NCBI GenBank assembly: GCA_021788095.1
Contig: JAJYLB010000016.1
Location: 1-64,000, forward strand
Length of the DNA stretch: 64,000 bases
Reading direction: 5' to 3'
Source: Acidobacteriota bacterium
GTDB taxonomy: Bacteria > Acidobacteriota > Terriglobia > Acidiferrales > UBA7541
Part shown: piece after piece, positions 1-6,907 of the stretch
How the letters are laid out: each line of letters begins with the position of its first letter
Position numbering within the stretch: position 1 is the stretch's first letter
The notes under the pieces: model-generated
What the model was told of the DNA's origin: nothing
The model's database searches: none
Seen by the model: the letters and a program-made list of their open reading frames with translations, nothing else
Program-made: the position numbers and the translations under genes

Positions 1-173
1 AAGCGAAAGCCTCCGATTGGTCTCAAAACCGCGTGAACAACGGCTTTGTACCATGAAAGAGGCTTTTCGTATTTTAAATTCGTGAATTATTCAGGTTAGG
101 GACTTGCCCGCGCTCTTTACCTTCTGCCTGCCGGGTGTCTGGGAGTTGCGCCACTCCTCGCTGTGCGCCAGGC
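1..173. other. Left-edge non-coding stretch
   Basis: No convincing gene is seen. Two 8-nt complementary arms (AAAGCCTC at about 6-13 and GAGGCTTT at 59-66) could form a weak stem of unknown meaning. The segment lies downstream of the minus-strand oxidoreductase that ends at 174. Confidence 0.5.
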
Positions 174-1076
174 CTACGCGACCGCGCCCTTTCCCCGGAA
201 GCGCGGTACGAACTCTTCCTCGACGAACCGCTCGATCGCGGTGGGCGTGGTGTTGGCAGGCGAGCGTGCTTCCAACGCGGTCATGTAACCCGAATTGAGC
301 GCGTCGGACATCTCCAGGAGCGCGTCCGCCACGCTGGCCGACATGCCCGTCCGAACCAGGATCGGCTTGAGCTGGGATGCGGGAAACTGCATGTACCGCA
401 GATGGGGCTTCCCGATGGCCTGGCCGATGAGCGAGGCCGCTTCGGTGTAGTTCACATCGCGCTGGCCGAGCAGTTCCCGCGTCTGGTTGCCTTGGAAGTC
501 CAATTTCTGCAATGCATCCGCGGCATAGGCCCCGATGTCCCGCGTGGCGATCAGCGGGAGCCGCAGGTCGGGGCGGAGCGGGCCGGCCAGCGAGCCGATG
601 GCCTTGATCACGCCGATTTGCTGCAGAAGATTCTCCATGAAATAGCCGGCGCGTAGGAAGAGCGCGTTCAGTTTCGCGATGCCGGCGAGTTTCCGCTCGA
701 AACGGTGAAGCCCGACGACGGGGCCGGTTCGCTCGGCCTTGTCCGCGCCGATGCTGCTGAGGAGGACGGCGTGCTCGAGGCCCGCCTGCTCGATCGCGGC
801 GACGGCCGCGTCGCTCACGCGCTCCTGGTAGCCGCGGACGTCGGGCGCGGCGAGGTTGGGCGGGATCAGCAAGAAAGCCGCCTTGGCCCCGGCGAACGCC
901 CCGGCCAGCGTGGCCGCGTCGGTGACGTCCGCAACGAATGCCTCGGCTCCCTTTTCCACCAAGGGAGCGAGCCGTTTCGCGTCGCGCCCTGTTACGCGAA
1001 CCTTCTGCCCGCCCGCCAATAGCGTTTCCGCCACGACTTTCCCTGTATTTCCGCTCGCTCCGATGACGACGTACAT
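174..1076 (-). CDS. NmrA-like NAD(P)-binding oxidoreductase
   Basis: A 300-residue cytoplasmic protein that opens with a Rossmann beta strand and dinucleotide loop (MYVVIGASGNTG, residues 1-12), as in the NmrA/atypical short-chain dehydrogenase family of NAD(P)-dependent quinone reductases and redox sensors. No Tyr-x-x-x-Lys catalytic pair is evident, which is usual for NmrA-type proteins. The start at 1076 is preferred because the fold begins there and a GGAGG lies about 11 nt upstream on the minus strand. The open frame extends further upstream, but that part has no homologous character. The substrate cannot be inferred. It is divergent from the gene at 1212. Confidence 0.85.
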   Translation of the reverse strand: MYVVIGASGNTGKVVAETLLAGGQKVRVTGRDAKRLAPLVEKGAEAFVADVTDAATLAGAFAGAKAAFLLIPPNLAAPDVRGYQERVSDAAVAAIEQAGLEHAVLLSSIGADKAERTGPVVGLHRFERKLAGIAKLNALFLRAGYFMENLLQQIGVIKAIGSLAGPLRPDLRLPLIATRDIGAYAADALQKLDFQGNQTRELLGQRDVNYTEAASLIGQAIGKPHLRYMQFPASQLKPILVRTGMSASVADALLEMSDALNSGYMTALEARSPANTTPTAIERFVEEEFVPRFRGKGAVA

Positions 1077-1177
1077 GAGGGCTGTTACCTCCTGGAAGAG
1101 TTGGCGAAGCCGCCACAGCTTTCGATGCGTGCGCGCGTCCGCGCGACTCGCCTGTTTCTCTTTACGGCACAAAGTAC

Positions 1178-1205
1178 TTGACGCAATCGCACCCTCCCGT
1201 ATCAT
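1178..1205 (+). promoter_or_regulatory. Sigma-70-type promoter for a leaderless transcript
   Basis: TTGACG (1178-1183), a 16-nt spacer and TATCAT (1200-1205). Only 6 nt separate the -10 hexamer from the ATG at 1212, so transcription would start at or next to the start codon. No Shine-Dalgarno sequence is present in between. Confidence 0.6.
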
Positions 1206-1211
1206 GGCCTC

Positions 1212-1829
1212 ATGCACACCCACGAACGCCCCCGCCGCTTCCCCCACCAGCCTATCCCCATCGACGAAGGCGCGCGCGAACAACTGCGCTATATCCGCGA
1301 CACCCTGGAACGCGCCGGCTCCTTCACCGCCGTCCCCGGCTGGGGCGGAGTCGTCGCCGGACTCACCGCGCTCGGCGCCGCGGCCGTCGCCTGGATGTAC
1401 CAGACGCCGCCGGGCCTGTGGCTGGTCATCTGGCTGGCGGAAGGCGTGCTGGCCGGATCGATCGGCGTCTTTGCCGTCGCTTGGAAAGCGAAATCGGCCG
1501 GTGTGCCGCTGCTGAGCGGGCCGGGCCGGCGATTCGCCCTGAGCTTCACGCCTCCGCTCCTCGTCGGAGCGCTGCTCACGGCGGTGTTATGGCATGAGGG
1601 ATTGGTGCGGATCTTGCCCGGTGTGTGGCTGATGCTCTACGGCACCGCCGTGGTGACCGGCGGCGCCTTTTCGATCGAGATCGTTCCGCTGATGGGGCTC
1701 TGCTTCATGATTCTGGGAGCGGTCGCGCTCTTTTCCTCCCGGGCCTGGGGCGATGGCTTCATGGCGGCGGGATTCGGGCTGCTGCACGTGGTTTTTGGCG
1801 CGCTGATCGCGAGGCGATACGGTGGCTAA
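1212..1829 (+). CDS. Six-TM integral membrane protein of unknown function
   Basis: 205 residues. A short basic, Pro-rich cytoplasmic N-terminus and an amphipathic stretch (about residues 18-36) are followed by about six hydrophobic segments, including WGGVVAGLTALGAAAVAWMY, a segment near LWLVIWLAEG, and a last helix ending ALIARRYGG. No catalytic motif was recognised. The gene overlaps the next one, a winged-helix regulator, by 8 nt. Membrane protein plus winged-helix pairs of this kind are common in Acidobacteriota, where the membrane protein may signal to or be controlled by the regulator; that link is inference. The start is fixed by the promoter directly upstream, which suggests a leaderless message. 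Confidence 0.75.
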   Translation: MHTHERPRRFPHQPIPIDEGAREQLRYIRDTLERAGSFTAVPGWGGVVAGLTALGAAAVAWMYQTPPGLWLVIWLAEGVLAGSIGVFAVAWKAKSAGVPLLSGPGRRFALSFTPPLLVGALLTAVLWHEGLVRILPGVWLMLYGTAVVTGGAFSIEIVPLMGLCFMILGAVALFSSRAWGDGFMAAGFGLLHVVFGALIARRYGG

Positions 1830-2217
1830 GAAAGCGCTTGCCGAACCGAGTGCTCCGGGGCTGGAGCCGCAGGCAGGGAGCGGCCGGCCGCGGCGGGAGA
1901 TCGCCATCGAAGTGGGCGCCGGGCCGATGGACTTCGATCGCTTGATCCACGAGCGGACCCGTCTGGGAATCTTGAGCGCGCTGGTGGTGAACCGGTCGCT
2001 CACCTTCAAGCAGCTCAAACAGATTCTCGGAACGACGGATGGCAACCTGAGCGTGCACGCGCGCAAACTCGAGGAAGCCGGCTACGTCGGCTGCACCAAA
2101 TCCTTCTCCGGGCGATTGCCCAAGACCGAATACCGATTGACGGGGGCGGGCCGGCGCGCGCTTGAGCGCTACCTCGATCACATGGAAGCGCTCATTCGCC
2201 TGGCTCGGGAGAGTTGA
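1822..2217 (+). CDS. Winged-helix transcriptional regulator (MarR/ArsR-like)
   Basis: 131 residues from a GTG start. After a variable N-terminal 35 residues, the core (from MDFDRLIHERTRLGILSALV) has the helix-turn-helix order of compact winged-helix regulators: a recognition region LTFKQLKQILGTTDGNLSVH followed by a wing ending PKTEYRLTGAGRRALERYL. It lacks cysteine or histidine metal sites, so it is not a classic ArsR sensor. Overlap with the upstream membrane protein (8 nt) and near-contact with uppS downstream suggest one operon. The likely target is its own promoter at 1178-1205. Confidence 0.85.
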   Translation: MAKKALAEPSAPGLEPQAGSGRPRREIAIEVGAGPMDFDRLIHERTRLGILSALVVNRSLTFKQLKQILGTTDGNLSVHARKLEEAGYVGCTKSFSGRLPKTEYRLTGAGRRALERYLDHMEALIRLARES

Positions 2218-2219
2218 GG

Positions 2220-2987
2220 ATGGATCGGATGAACCAGAACCGGAATGCCCTATCCTTGGATTTCGACGAGGCCGACCCAGCCGCGCGGCTGCTGCACGTC
2301 GCGGTCATTCCCGACGGCAACGGCCGATGGGCGGCGGCGCGGGGCCTGCCGCGCCCGGCCGGCCATCAAGCCGGCGTCGATGCCGTGCGGCGGCTGGTGG
2401 AGGCGGCGCCGGCCCTGGGCATCGGCACGCTGACCTTATACGTTTTTTCCGCCGACAATTGGGAGCGCCCGAAAGCCGAAGTGCTCGGCTTGTTCGCGCT
2501 GCTGCTGCGGTTCCTCGAAGAAGGCGAGGCGTTCCGAGCCCTCGGCGTGCGGCTTCAGGTCATCGGCCGCCGCGACCGTCTGCCCCAGGAACTGCGCGGC
2601 GCGATTGCGGCGACGGAAAAGTTGACGGCCGCGGGCCGGCGCCTGCACTTGCGGATGGCCGTAGACTATTCCTCCCAGGACGCGATTTTGCGCGCCGCCT
2701 GCCGCATGATCTCCAGCCTCGAGATTTCCCGGCGCGAGTTCGCGCGGGTGCTGGGGCTGGCGAGCCACAGCGGAGGGCCGGCGCCCGACGTCGATCTGCT
2801 CATTCGCACCGGCGGCGAGCAAAGGCTGAGCGATTTCCTGCTCTGGGAATCGGCCTACGCCGAACTGGTTTTCTCGCCGAAGCTGTGGCCGGATTTCCAG
2901 GCCGAGGACCTCGAAGCCGCCTTGCGCGAGTTTCACCGGCGCGAGCGCCGGTTCGGACGCGTCCCCGCAGCAGTCGCCGCCGTCTGA
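2220..2987 (+). CDS. uppS: Isoprenyl transferase (undecaprenyl diphosphate synthase)
   Basis: Condenses isopentenyl diphosphate onto farnesyl diphosphate to make the C55 lipid carrier for peptidoglycan and other surface polymers. The 255-residue protein carries the cis-prenyltransferase DGNGRWA signature near residues 32-38 (catalytic Asp32), the region around FSADNWERP, and the C-terminal RTGGEQRLSDF and AYAEL motifs. Length and motif order are typical of UppS. ATG 2220 is used; a TTG at 2214 is in frame and overlaps the previous stop, and a later ATG at 2235 is also possible. It may be translationally coupled to the winged-helix gene. The next steps of isoprenoid supply (ispD, ispF) are far away at 43.7-45.5 kb. 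Confidence 0.95.
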   Translation: MDRMNQNRNALSLDFDEADPAARLLHVAVIPDGNGRWAAARGLPRPAGHQAGVDAVRRLVEAAPALGIGTLTLYVFSADNWERPKAEVLGLFALLLRFLEEGEAFRALGVRLQVIGRRDRLPQELRGAIAATEKLTAAGRRLHLRMAVDYSSQDAILRAACRMISSLEISRREFARVLGLASHSGGPAPDVDLLIRTGGEQRLSDFLLWESAYAELVFSPKLWPDFQAEDLEAALREFHRRERRFGRVPAAVAAV

Positions 2988-3292
2988 GCCCGCCGGCAGG
3001 GCGGCGCCTCGTCAGCACCCCGTGGCGCGGGAGTCTCGCCCGCTCGCAATACTTTGTTGTAGCGCCATCTTGGCGGCCTTCTCTGTGCCCGTGCAGCCCC
3101 GGGCCTTCGGTGCGCGAACCGGGTGCCCCAGGCGCCATGCCATGGTTGCCTGCCCCGATTCTTCCTGTCGGGGCTTGCCCCGATTCTTTCCGTCGGCGCC
3201 TGCAAACTGCCGCTGACCCCATTCCTGTCATCCCGAACCCGGTCGCCCGCCTTTGGCGAGCGGTGTGAGGGATCTGCTGGTCGGCCCGAGGT
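2988..3292. repeat. Intergenic spacer with palindromic repeat remnants
   Basis: No gene is seen in these 305 nt. The segment contains imperfect palindromes such as the arms around 3018-3045 (GGCGCGGG and CCCGCTC-like halves) and a TGTCATCCCGAACC-type segment near 3228. Both resemble dispersed intergenic repeats elsewhere in this window. It lies between the convergent uppS and Nudix genes. Confidence 0.4.
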
Positions 3293-3757
3293 TCAGTAGG
3301 GCGCCGTGCCGGGTGGCAACGCCTGGCGCGAAAGCGCAAAGGCCTTTCGAACGACGCGGACCACCGCTTCGTTCAGCTCCCACCGGCCGAGTTCTTCCTC
3401 GCTCACCCAAGCCACTTCCAGGGCGTCGCCACCGGCGACGGCGCGCGCCGACGAAGGCCGGCAAAAATAATCGAGAATGACGTAGTGGAAGCGGATGCGG
3501 CCGTCGGAATCGCGGTAGATCCGCTCGAAGACTTCGATCAGGGAGACGACTTCGGCTTCGAGGCCCGTTTCCTCACGCAACTCCCGGCGCACCCCATCGG
3601 CCAGCGTTTCACCCGCCTCGAGCTTTCCTCCGGGAATCGACCATTCCCCTTGCCGCGGCTCGTGCGCGCGCCGCACGAGCGCCACGCGGCCGCCCAAAAT
3701 CGCTACTCCACCGACGGCGACGACCGGCAGCGAAGGGTACTCCCACGCATCGCTCAT
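3293..3757 (-). CDS. Nudix hydrolase
   Basis: 154 residues. It hydrolyses a nucleoside diphosphate linked to some other moiety. A complete Nudix box is visible: G-K-L-E-A-G-E-T-L followed by REL-REETGLE, matching Gx5Ex7REUxEExGU, which binds Mg2+. The preceding segment (VGGVAILGGRVALVRRAHEP) is typical of ADP-ribose or sugar-nucleotide Nudix enzymes, but the substrate cannot be fixed from sequence. The start at MSDAWEY (3757) fits the domain; the longer upstream open frame crosses a strong palindrome and is probably not translated. Confidence 0.92.
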   Translation of the reverse strand: MSDAWEYPSLPVVAVGGVAILGGRVALVRRAHEPRQGEWSIPGGKLEAGETLADGVRRELREETGLEAEVVSLIEVFERIYRDSDGRIRFHYVILDYFCRPSSARAVAGGDALEVAWVSEEELGRWELNEAVVRVVRKAFALSRQALPPGTAPY

Positions 3758-3808
3758 GGTTCTAGGATCGCTCCGCTCCGCCCAGATCGCAGAATCCCGC
3801 AGGTAGTT

Positions 3809-3863
3809 TGGGTGCCCCACCCTTCCGACGTCCCGAAGCTTCGCGATTGGTCGGAAGGGTGGG
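3809..3863. repeat. Perfect 14-bp inverted repeat with GGGTGCCCCACCC core
   Basis: Arms 3816-3829 and 3850-3863 are perfectly complementary (CCCACCCTTCCGAC against GTCGGAAGGGTGGG) around a 20-nt loop. The 13-nt edge GGGTGCCCCACCC recurs at about 33219-33231 and, inverted, at 46449-46461. It lies just upstream of the Nudix gene. Confidence 0.7.
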
Positions 3864-4010
3864 CCGGGCGCGATTCCGAGACCCGTGCCGACCCGGCTCC
3901 CCGCCGATCCTTTCCCTGTTCGCTGTAGCCCGCCGGAGGCGGGTGTGTCTTGCAAGCCTGAGCGGCCGCCGTTTTACGGGAACCCAATCACTCGAGTGAC
4001 GGAGCGGCTA

Positions 4011-4016
4011 TATAAT
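4011..4016 (+). promoter_or_regulatory. -10 box (TATAAT) for the LysW-like gene
   Basis: A perfect TATAAT lies 35 nt before the GTG start, with a good Shine-Dalgarno (AGGAGG near 4039) in between. No clear -35 hexamer is seen at the expected distance. Confidence 0.5.
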
Positions 4017-4051
4017 ACTCGCCAGAGCACAGCCAACAGGAGGAAAACACC

Positions 4052-4297
4052 GTGGCTCGCTGTCCCGATTGTGACGCCGAAATCGAACTGGACGAAGACG
4101 AAGTCGAAGAGGGCGAGATCCTGAGCTGTCCGGAATGCAATGCCGAACTCGAAGTCGTCCAGATTCACCCCGTGCAGCTCAACGTCGTCTCCGATGAGGA
4201 TGAGGAAGACGAGGAAGAGGACGAAGAGGGGGAAAGCCTTTTCGAGAAAGACGATGATGAAGACGACGAGGAAGAGGAAGAAGAAAACGAGCCATGA
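4052..4297 (+). CDS. LysW-like zinc-ribbon protein with hyperacidic tail
   Basis: 81 residues from GTG, behind a clear ribosome binding site. The N-terminal 45 residues match the LysW amino-group carrier fold: two zinc knuckles CPDC and CPEC around an acidic stretch, then AELEVVQIHPVQL. True LysW proteins are about 54 residues long and end in EDWGE, whose terminal Glu carries the lysine or arginine intermediate. Here that end is replaced by about 30 residues that are mostly Asp and Glu and finish in NEP. No lysX, lysZ, lysY or lysJ is nearby. So either it is a diverged carrier-like protein or a zinc-ribbon acidic protein with another role. The family resemblance is good; the function is unknown. 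Confidence 0.75.
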   Translation: MARCPDCDAEIELDEDEVEEGEILSCPECNAELEVVQIHPVQLNVVSDEDEEDEEEDEEGESLFEKDDDEDDEEEEEENEP

Positions 4298-4382
4298 CGG
4301 CCCACGAGCCAGCCGCGGTTTGCAGCCTTTTTCCCCTGCCTACCATCCCATCGGGAAGGGGGAGTGACACCCCGGGGGAGCC

Positions 4383-4784
4383 ATGATCCCTTCTGAGCGA
4401 TGGACGCTAAGGCCGGTTTCCCGCCGGTCGTCCTGCGGTCTGCTGGCGGCGCTGGCCCTCGCGGGCATGCTGGGAACCTCGGCGGCCGCGCGGCAGGATT
4501 CCGGCCGGCTGCGAACGGTGCGCGGGGTGGTGATCGACGCCAAGAACGAGCCGATTCCAAGCGCCATCGTCTACCTGAAAAACACGCGAAGCCTTGCCGT
4601 CCGCACCTACATCGCCTCGAACGAGGGTCATTACCGCTTCAGCGGGCTCGATCCGAACGTGGACTACCAAATCCACGCCGAGCACCAGGACTTCACCTCC
4701 ACCATGCACACCATCTCGAGCTACGATAGCCACCGGGAGATCGTTGTCGCGTTGAAAGTCGACCGCAAGAAATCCGGCAAGTAA
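4383..4784 (+). CDS. Secreted carboxypeptidase-regulatory-like domain protein
   Basis: 133 residues. A basic start and hydrophobic core (LLAALALAGMLGTSAAA, about residues 20-36) form a signal peptide. The mature part is one carboxypeptidase-D regulatory-like beta-sandwich: the VRGVVIDAKNEPIPSAIVYL opening is followed by GHYRFSGLDP and a final IVVALKV strand. This domain is common in exported Acidobacteriota proteins and at the N-terminus of their TonB receptors, including the one at 24427-27636. Here it is free-standing. No catalytic residues are seen; a role in envelope binding is a guess. Confidence 0.8.
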   Translation: MIPSERWTLRPVSRRSSCGLLAALALAGMLGTSAAARQDSGRLRTVRGVVIDAKNEPIPSAIVYLKNTRSLAVRTYIASNEGHYRFSGLDPNVDYQIHAEHQDFTSTMHTISSYDSHREIVVALKVDRKKSGK

Positions 4785-4820
4785 GCGCTTGCCTCCGTCG
4801 CTTGTCACACTTCGCGTTGG

Positions 4821-4880
4821 GTAGCACAGCCTCCCGTCCCGAACGTTCGGGATTCGGCACTTGGCTGTGCGCTTTTTTCG
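4821..4880. repeat. Hairpin repeat, possible intrinsic terminator
   Basis: The element begins GTAGCACAGCC and ends GGCTGTGCGC followed by six T, enclosing an inner palindrome CCCGAACGTTCGGG. The outer arms pair and the T-run makes it a plausible rho-independent terminator for the upstream secreted-protein gene. Related copies are at 13923-13952, 33291-33326, 42477-42580 and 46519-46569. Confidence 0.7.
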
Positions 4881-4948
4881 TAAGGGCACGGCTTCAGCCG
4901 TGCCGTAAGCGGCCCATCACCAACGTGGCTTTAGCCGCTGAGGGCTTC
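4880..4948. repeat. Dispersed repeat, copy A (about 70 nt)
   Basis: Begins CGTAAGGGCACGGCTTCAG, contains the palindrome CACGGCTTCAGCCGTG and ends with GTGGCTTTAGCCGCTG. A second copy with the same order of blocks occurs at 31096-31173, at the 5' end of the MscS-like gene. Confidence 0.75.
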
Positions 4949-4998
4949 ATCGGCCAGTTGCCACGCCGACTCGAGCAGCCTGTCTCGGAAAATTCCGA

Positions 4999-5946
4999 CT
5001 AGGCCGGCGGCGCACACACCAAACGCAGTTGGCGCGGCAGAACCTCGATTTCGAGTGGCGTCGCACCAAGCGGCTCGCCATCGCCGTGGAAGGAAACGGG
5101 CCGGTCCGTCGAAAGGCGCACGCGCCGGGCGCGATACCGGCGCAAAGGCAATCCTCGTAGCTCGCCAGACCGAAGGAGCGATGGCAGCGCGGAGATCACC
5201 TGTCCCCAATTGAGGTTTTCGAGGAGCACGACTTCCAGCCAGCCGTCGTCCATGCGGGCCGCGGGAGCGATCCGGATGCCGCCCCCGTAAGCCGGGGTAT
5301 TCGCTACGACCGCGAGAAGCGCCGGGCCGCGATAGTGGGAGTCATCGCCGTCGAGCGAGAGTTCGAACGGCCGGAGCTGCGCGAAGGCGGCGATGGCTCC
5401 CGCAACGTACCGCCAGATCCCCGGCAAGCGGCAAAAGGGCCCCGCGGCCAAACGAGCTGCTTCGGCGTCGAGCCCAATGCCGCCCGCGCCCGCGTAGATC
5501 CGTTCGCGTCCGTCGGCCGAGCGCACGCGCACGAGGTCGGTCGCCAGCGTATGCCAGCAGGCCAGCAAGCCGACGGCTTCCGCGAGGTCCCGCGGCACGC
5601 CCGCGGCGGCGGCAATGTCGTTGGCATCGCCGGCCGGTATCAGCCCGATTTCGACGCCCGCTGTCCAAGTCTCGTTGACGACGTCCACCAGGGTGCCGTC
5701 ACCGCCGATCACCGCGAGGCGGCTTGTGCCGGCAGATGCCGCGGCGGCGGCCAGCCGGCACAGCTCGGCTTTCGAATCCGGCCAGAAAAACGTGGCGGAC
5801 AAACCTTGACCCTGGAAAATCCGCTCGAGCCGTTGGGGAAAGTCGCGGCCATGGCCGCGACCCGCGTGCCGGTTCCCCAGCGCCCACAGGGGTCCGCAGT
5901 TTGGTGTGGACTCGGCTTCGCGCTCGCTGGAGAGCGGATTGTGCAT
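4999..5946 (-). CDS. Diacylglycerol kinase family lipid kinase
   Basis: 315 residues from ATG 5946. It has the GGDGT nucleotide-binding motif of the DAGK/YegS/DgkB superfamily (in VIGGDGTLVDVVNE), the following IPAGDANDIA loop (family GTxNDFA), and the C-terminal beta-sandwich with DGWLEVVLL and FHGDGEPLG. It would phosphorylate diacylglycerol, a polyprenol or a sphingoid base using ATP, at the membrane face. Asp replaces the Thr of the usual GT(A)ND loop. The open frame continues upstream into the tRNA, but that part is a translation artefact of the tRNA gene and is excluded. Confidence 0.9.
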   Translation of the reverse strand: MHNPLSSEREAESTPNCGPLWALGNRHAGRGHGRDFPQRLERIFQGQGLSATFFWPDSKAELCRLAAAAASAGTSRLAVIGGDGTLVDVVNETWTAGVEIGLIPAGDANDIAAAAGVPRDLAEAVGLLACWHTLATDLVRVRSADGRERIYAGAGGIGLDAEAARLAAGPFCRLPGIWRYVAGAIAAFAQLRPFELSLDGDDSHYRGPALLAVVANTPAYGGGIRIAPAARMDDGWLEVVLLENLNWGQVISALPSLLRSGELRGLPLRRYRARRVRLSTDRPVSFHGDGEPLGATPLEIEVLPRQLRLVCAPPA

Positions 5947-6018
5947 CACGGAGAAGCGCAGGCGGCCGGCGCCCCGGGCTCCCGATCCTGAAACTCCCGG
6001 AAACGCGCGAGGGAACTT

Positions 6019-6093
6019 TGGTGCCGGCGGTGGGACTCGAACCCACGACCTAGGGATTATGAGACCCTCGCTCTGCCCCTGAGCTACACCGGC
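6019..6093 (-). tRNA. tRNA with CAT anticodon (Met, or Ile2 after lysidine modification)
   Basis: A full cloverleaf reads on the minus strand: a 7-bp acceptor stem GCCGGTG/CGCCGGC, D-stem GCTC/GAGC, anticodon loop CTCATAA (anticodon CAT), T-stem GTGGG/CCCAC with loop TTCGAGT, discriminator A73 and an encoded CCA. The G1-C72 pair rules out initiator tRNA. Elongator Met and the TilS-modified Ile2 isoacceptor share this loop, so the choice between them is open. A T-T mismatch closes the anticodon loop at position 31-39. Confidence 0.95.
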
Positions 6094-6110
6094 CAAAAGC
6101 GAATTTGATG

Positions 6111-6398
6111 TTAAGAGCGGCGTAAAGGAGTGTCAAGGAAACCGGCGGCTTCGGGGCGCGTTGCCTGGCGGAACTGCAAAAGGATCATCCAGGCATCTCG
6201 GCTCATCACGCGGGTCCGGCTCTCGCGGTGAAAGCAGCGAATGGGTTTGCCGGAAGGGTCGATGCCGTCCGCTGAGAACCGGGCATCGGCGCCGAGCTCT
6301 CGGCCTCCCTCGCGTGCAACAATGTGCAGAGCGAAAGCGAGCCACGGGTTAACAATGAGTATCGGGTGAGCCGAAAATCCTATATTTACCGCGCACAT
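6111..6398 (-). CDS. Doubtful hypothetical protein
   Basis: A 95-residue open frame ending in TPLRRS, with no recognised domain, no clear ribosome binding site and no conserved neighbour. It fills most of the gap between the tRNA and the peptide gene. It may be a decayed gene fragment or chance. Confidence 0.25.
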   Translation of the reverse strand: MCAVNIGFSAHPILIVNPWLAFALHIVAREGGRELGADARFSADGIDPSGKPIRCFHRESRTRVMSRDAWMILLQFRQATRPEAAGFLDTPLRRS

Positions 6399-6450
6399 CT
6401 ATCAGCACCAAAGTGCCTCGCGGCATTGACTTTTACGTACCGGAGTACTC

Positions 6451-6477
6451 TTGACAGGAAGGGGAGTTCACGATAGC
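6451..6477 (+). promoter_or_regulatory. Possible promoter of the repeat-peptide module
   Basis: A perfect TTGACA lies at 6451-6456, with only a poor -10 candidate (GATAGC, 6472-6477) 15 nt downstream. If active, the peptide message would have a leader of about 150 nt. A separate TATATT lies at 6591-6596 but has no -35 partner. Confidence 0.35.
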
Positions 6478-6633
6478 CTCGCAGACGGTAGAAATTAGGT
6501 AATGGCTGCTTTAACAGCCTGAGGAGGCGTAGGAGTTAACCGTTTAAGCACACGCCTGTCACCAGAATAGTACGGCAGCTCGCACCTGACTATATTCACT
6601 CTGGAACGGTCGATGTTCTAGAGGAGATAGGTC

Positions 6634-6831
6634 ATGCAGAAGCTGCTTGCAGTAGTAATTCTTACAATGGCCGTATTGGTGGCGGCGATGGGCTTGAGGA
6701 ATATGACGGTTAGCGCCTCTTCTGGCAGCCAGCCGAGCGTGCTGATAGCGTGGGGTGGGACACCGCCGCCGCCGACACCTTGGGTCAAGTGGGGTGGGAC
6801 GCCACCGCCAAAGACGCCTTGGGTGAAGTAG
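6634..6831 (+). CDS. Small secreted peptide with tandem 13-residue repeat
   Basis: 65 residues behind a clear Shine-Dalgarno (GAGGAGAT). Residues 1 to about 28 look like a signal peptide or anchor (QKLLAVVILTMAVLVAAMGL). The mature C-terminus consists of two adjacent copies of W-G-G-T-P-P-P-x-T-P-W-V-K (x = P then K), ending exactly at the stop codon. The copies differ by five synonymous codons and one amino-acid change, which points to selection on the peptide sequence. No known family was recognised. It is 76 nt upstream of, and co-directional with, a 7-TM protein gene. It could be a precursor of a secreted signal or structural peptide; function is unknown. Confidence 0.75.
   Translation: MQKLLAVVILTMAVLVAAMGLRNMTVSASSGSQPSVLIAWGGTPPPPTPWVKWGGTPPPKTPWVK
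6751..6828 (+). repeat. Two 39-bp tandem coding repeats
   Basis: Copies 6751-6789 and 6790-6828 each encode one 13-residue unit of the secreted peptide. They differ at five silent codons and one replaced codon. Confidence 0.9.
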
Positions 6832-6907
6832 CTAGGGTCTAAGACCGAGTTGTTCGGGCCCGGCTCGCTCCCCCGGCCAGCCATTACCGGCGAGGAAGTG
6901 ATTAGGG

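Noticed and set aside
11-1211. Long overlapping frames on both strands in the NmrA region
   Set aside because: They are Arg/Pro/Ala-rich shadows produced by high GC; only the minus-strand frame has domain motifs and a ribosome binding site.
4165-4370. Ser-rich frame antisense to the acidic LysW-like tail
   Set aside because: It is the direct complement of Asp/Glu codons, with no ribosome binding site.
5947-6096. The lipid-kinase frame continues upstream to an apparent start inside the tRNA (peptide beginning MAGVAQGQ)
   Set aside because: This is the standard translation artefact of a tRNA gene (tRNA at 6019-6093); the kinase start at 5946 fits the domain.
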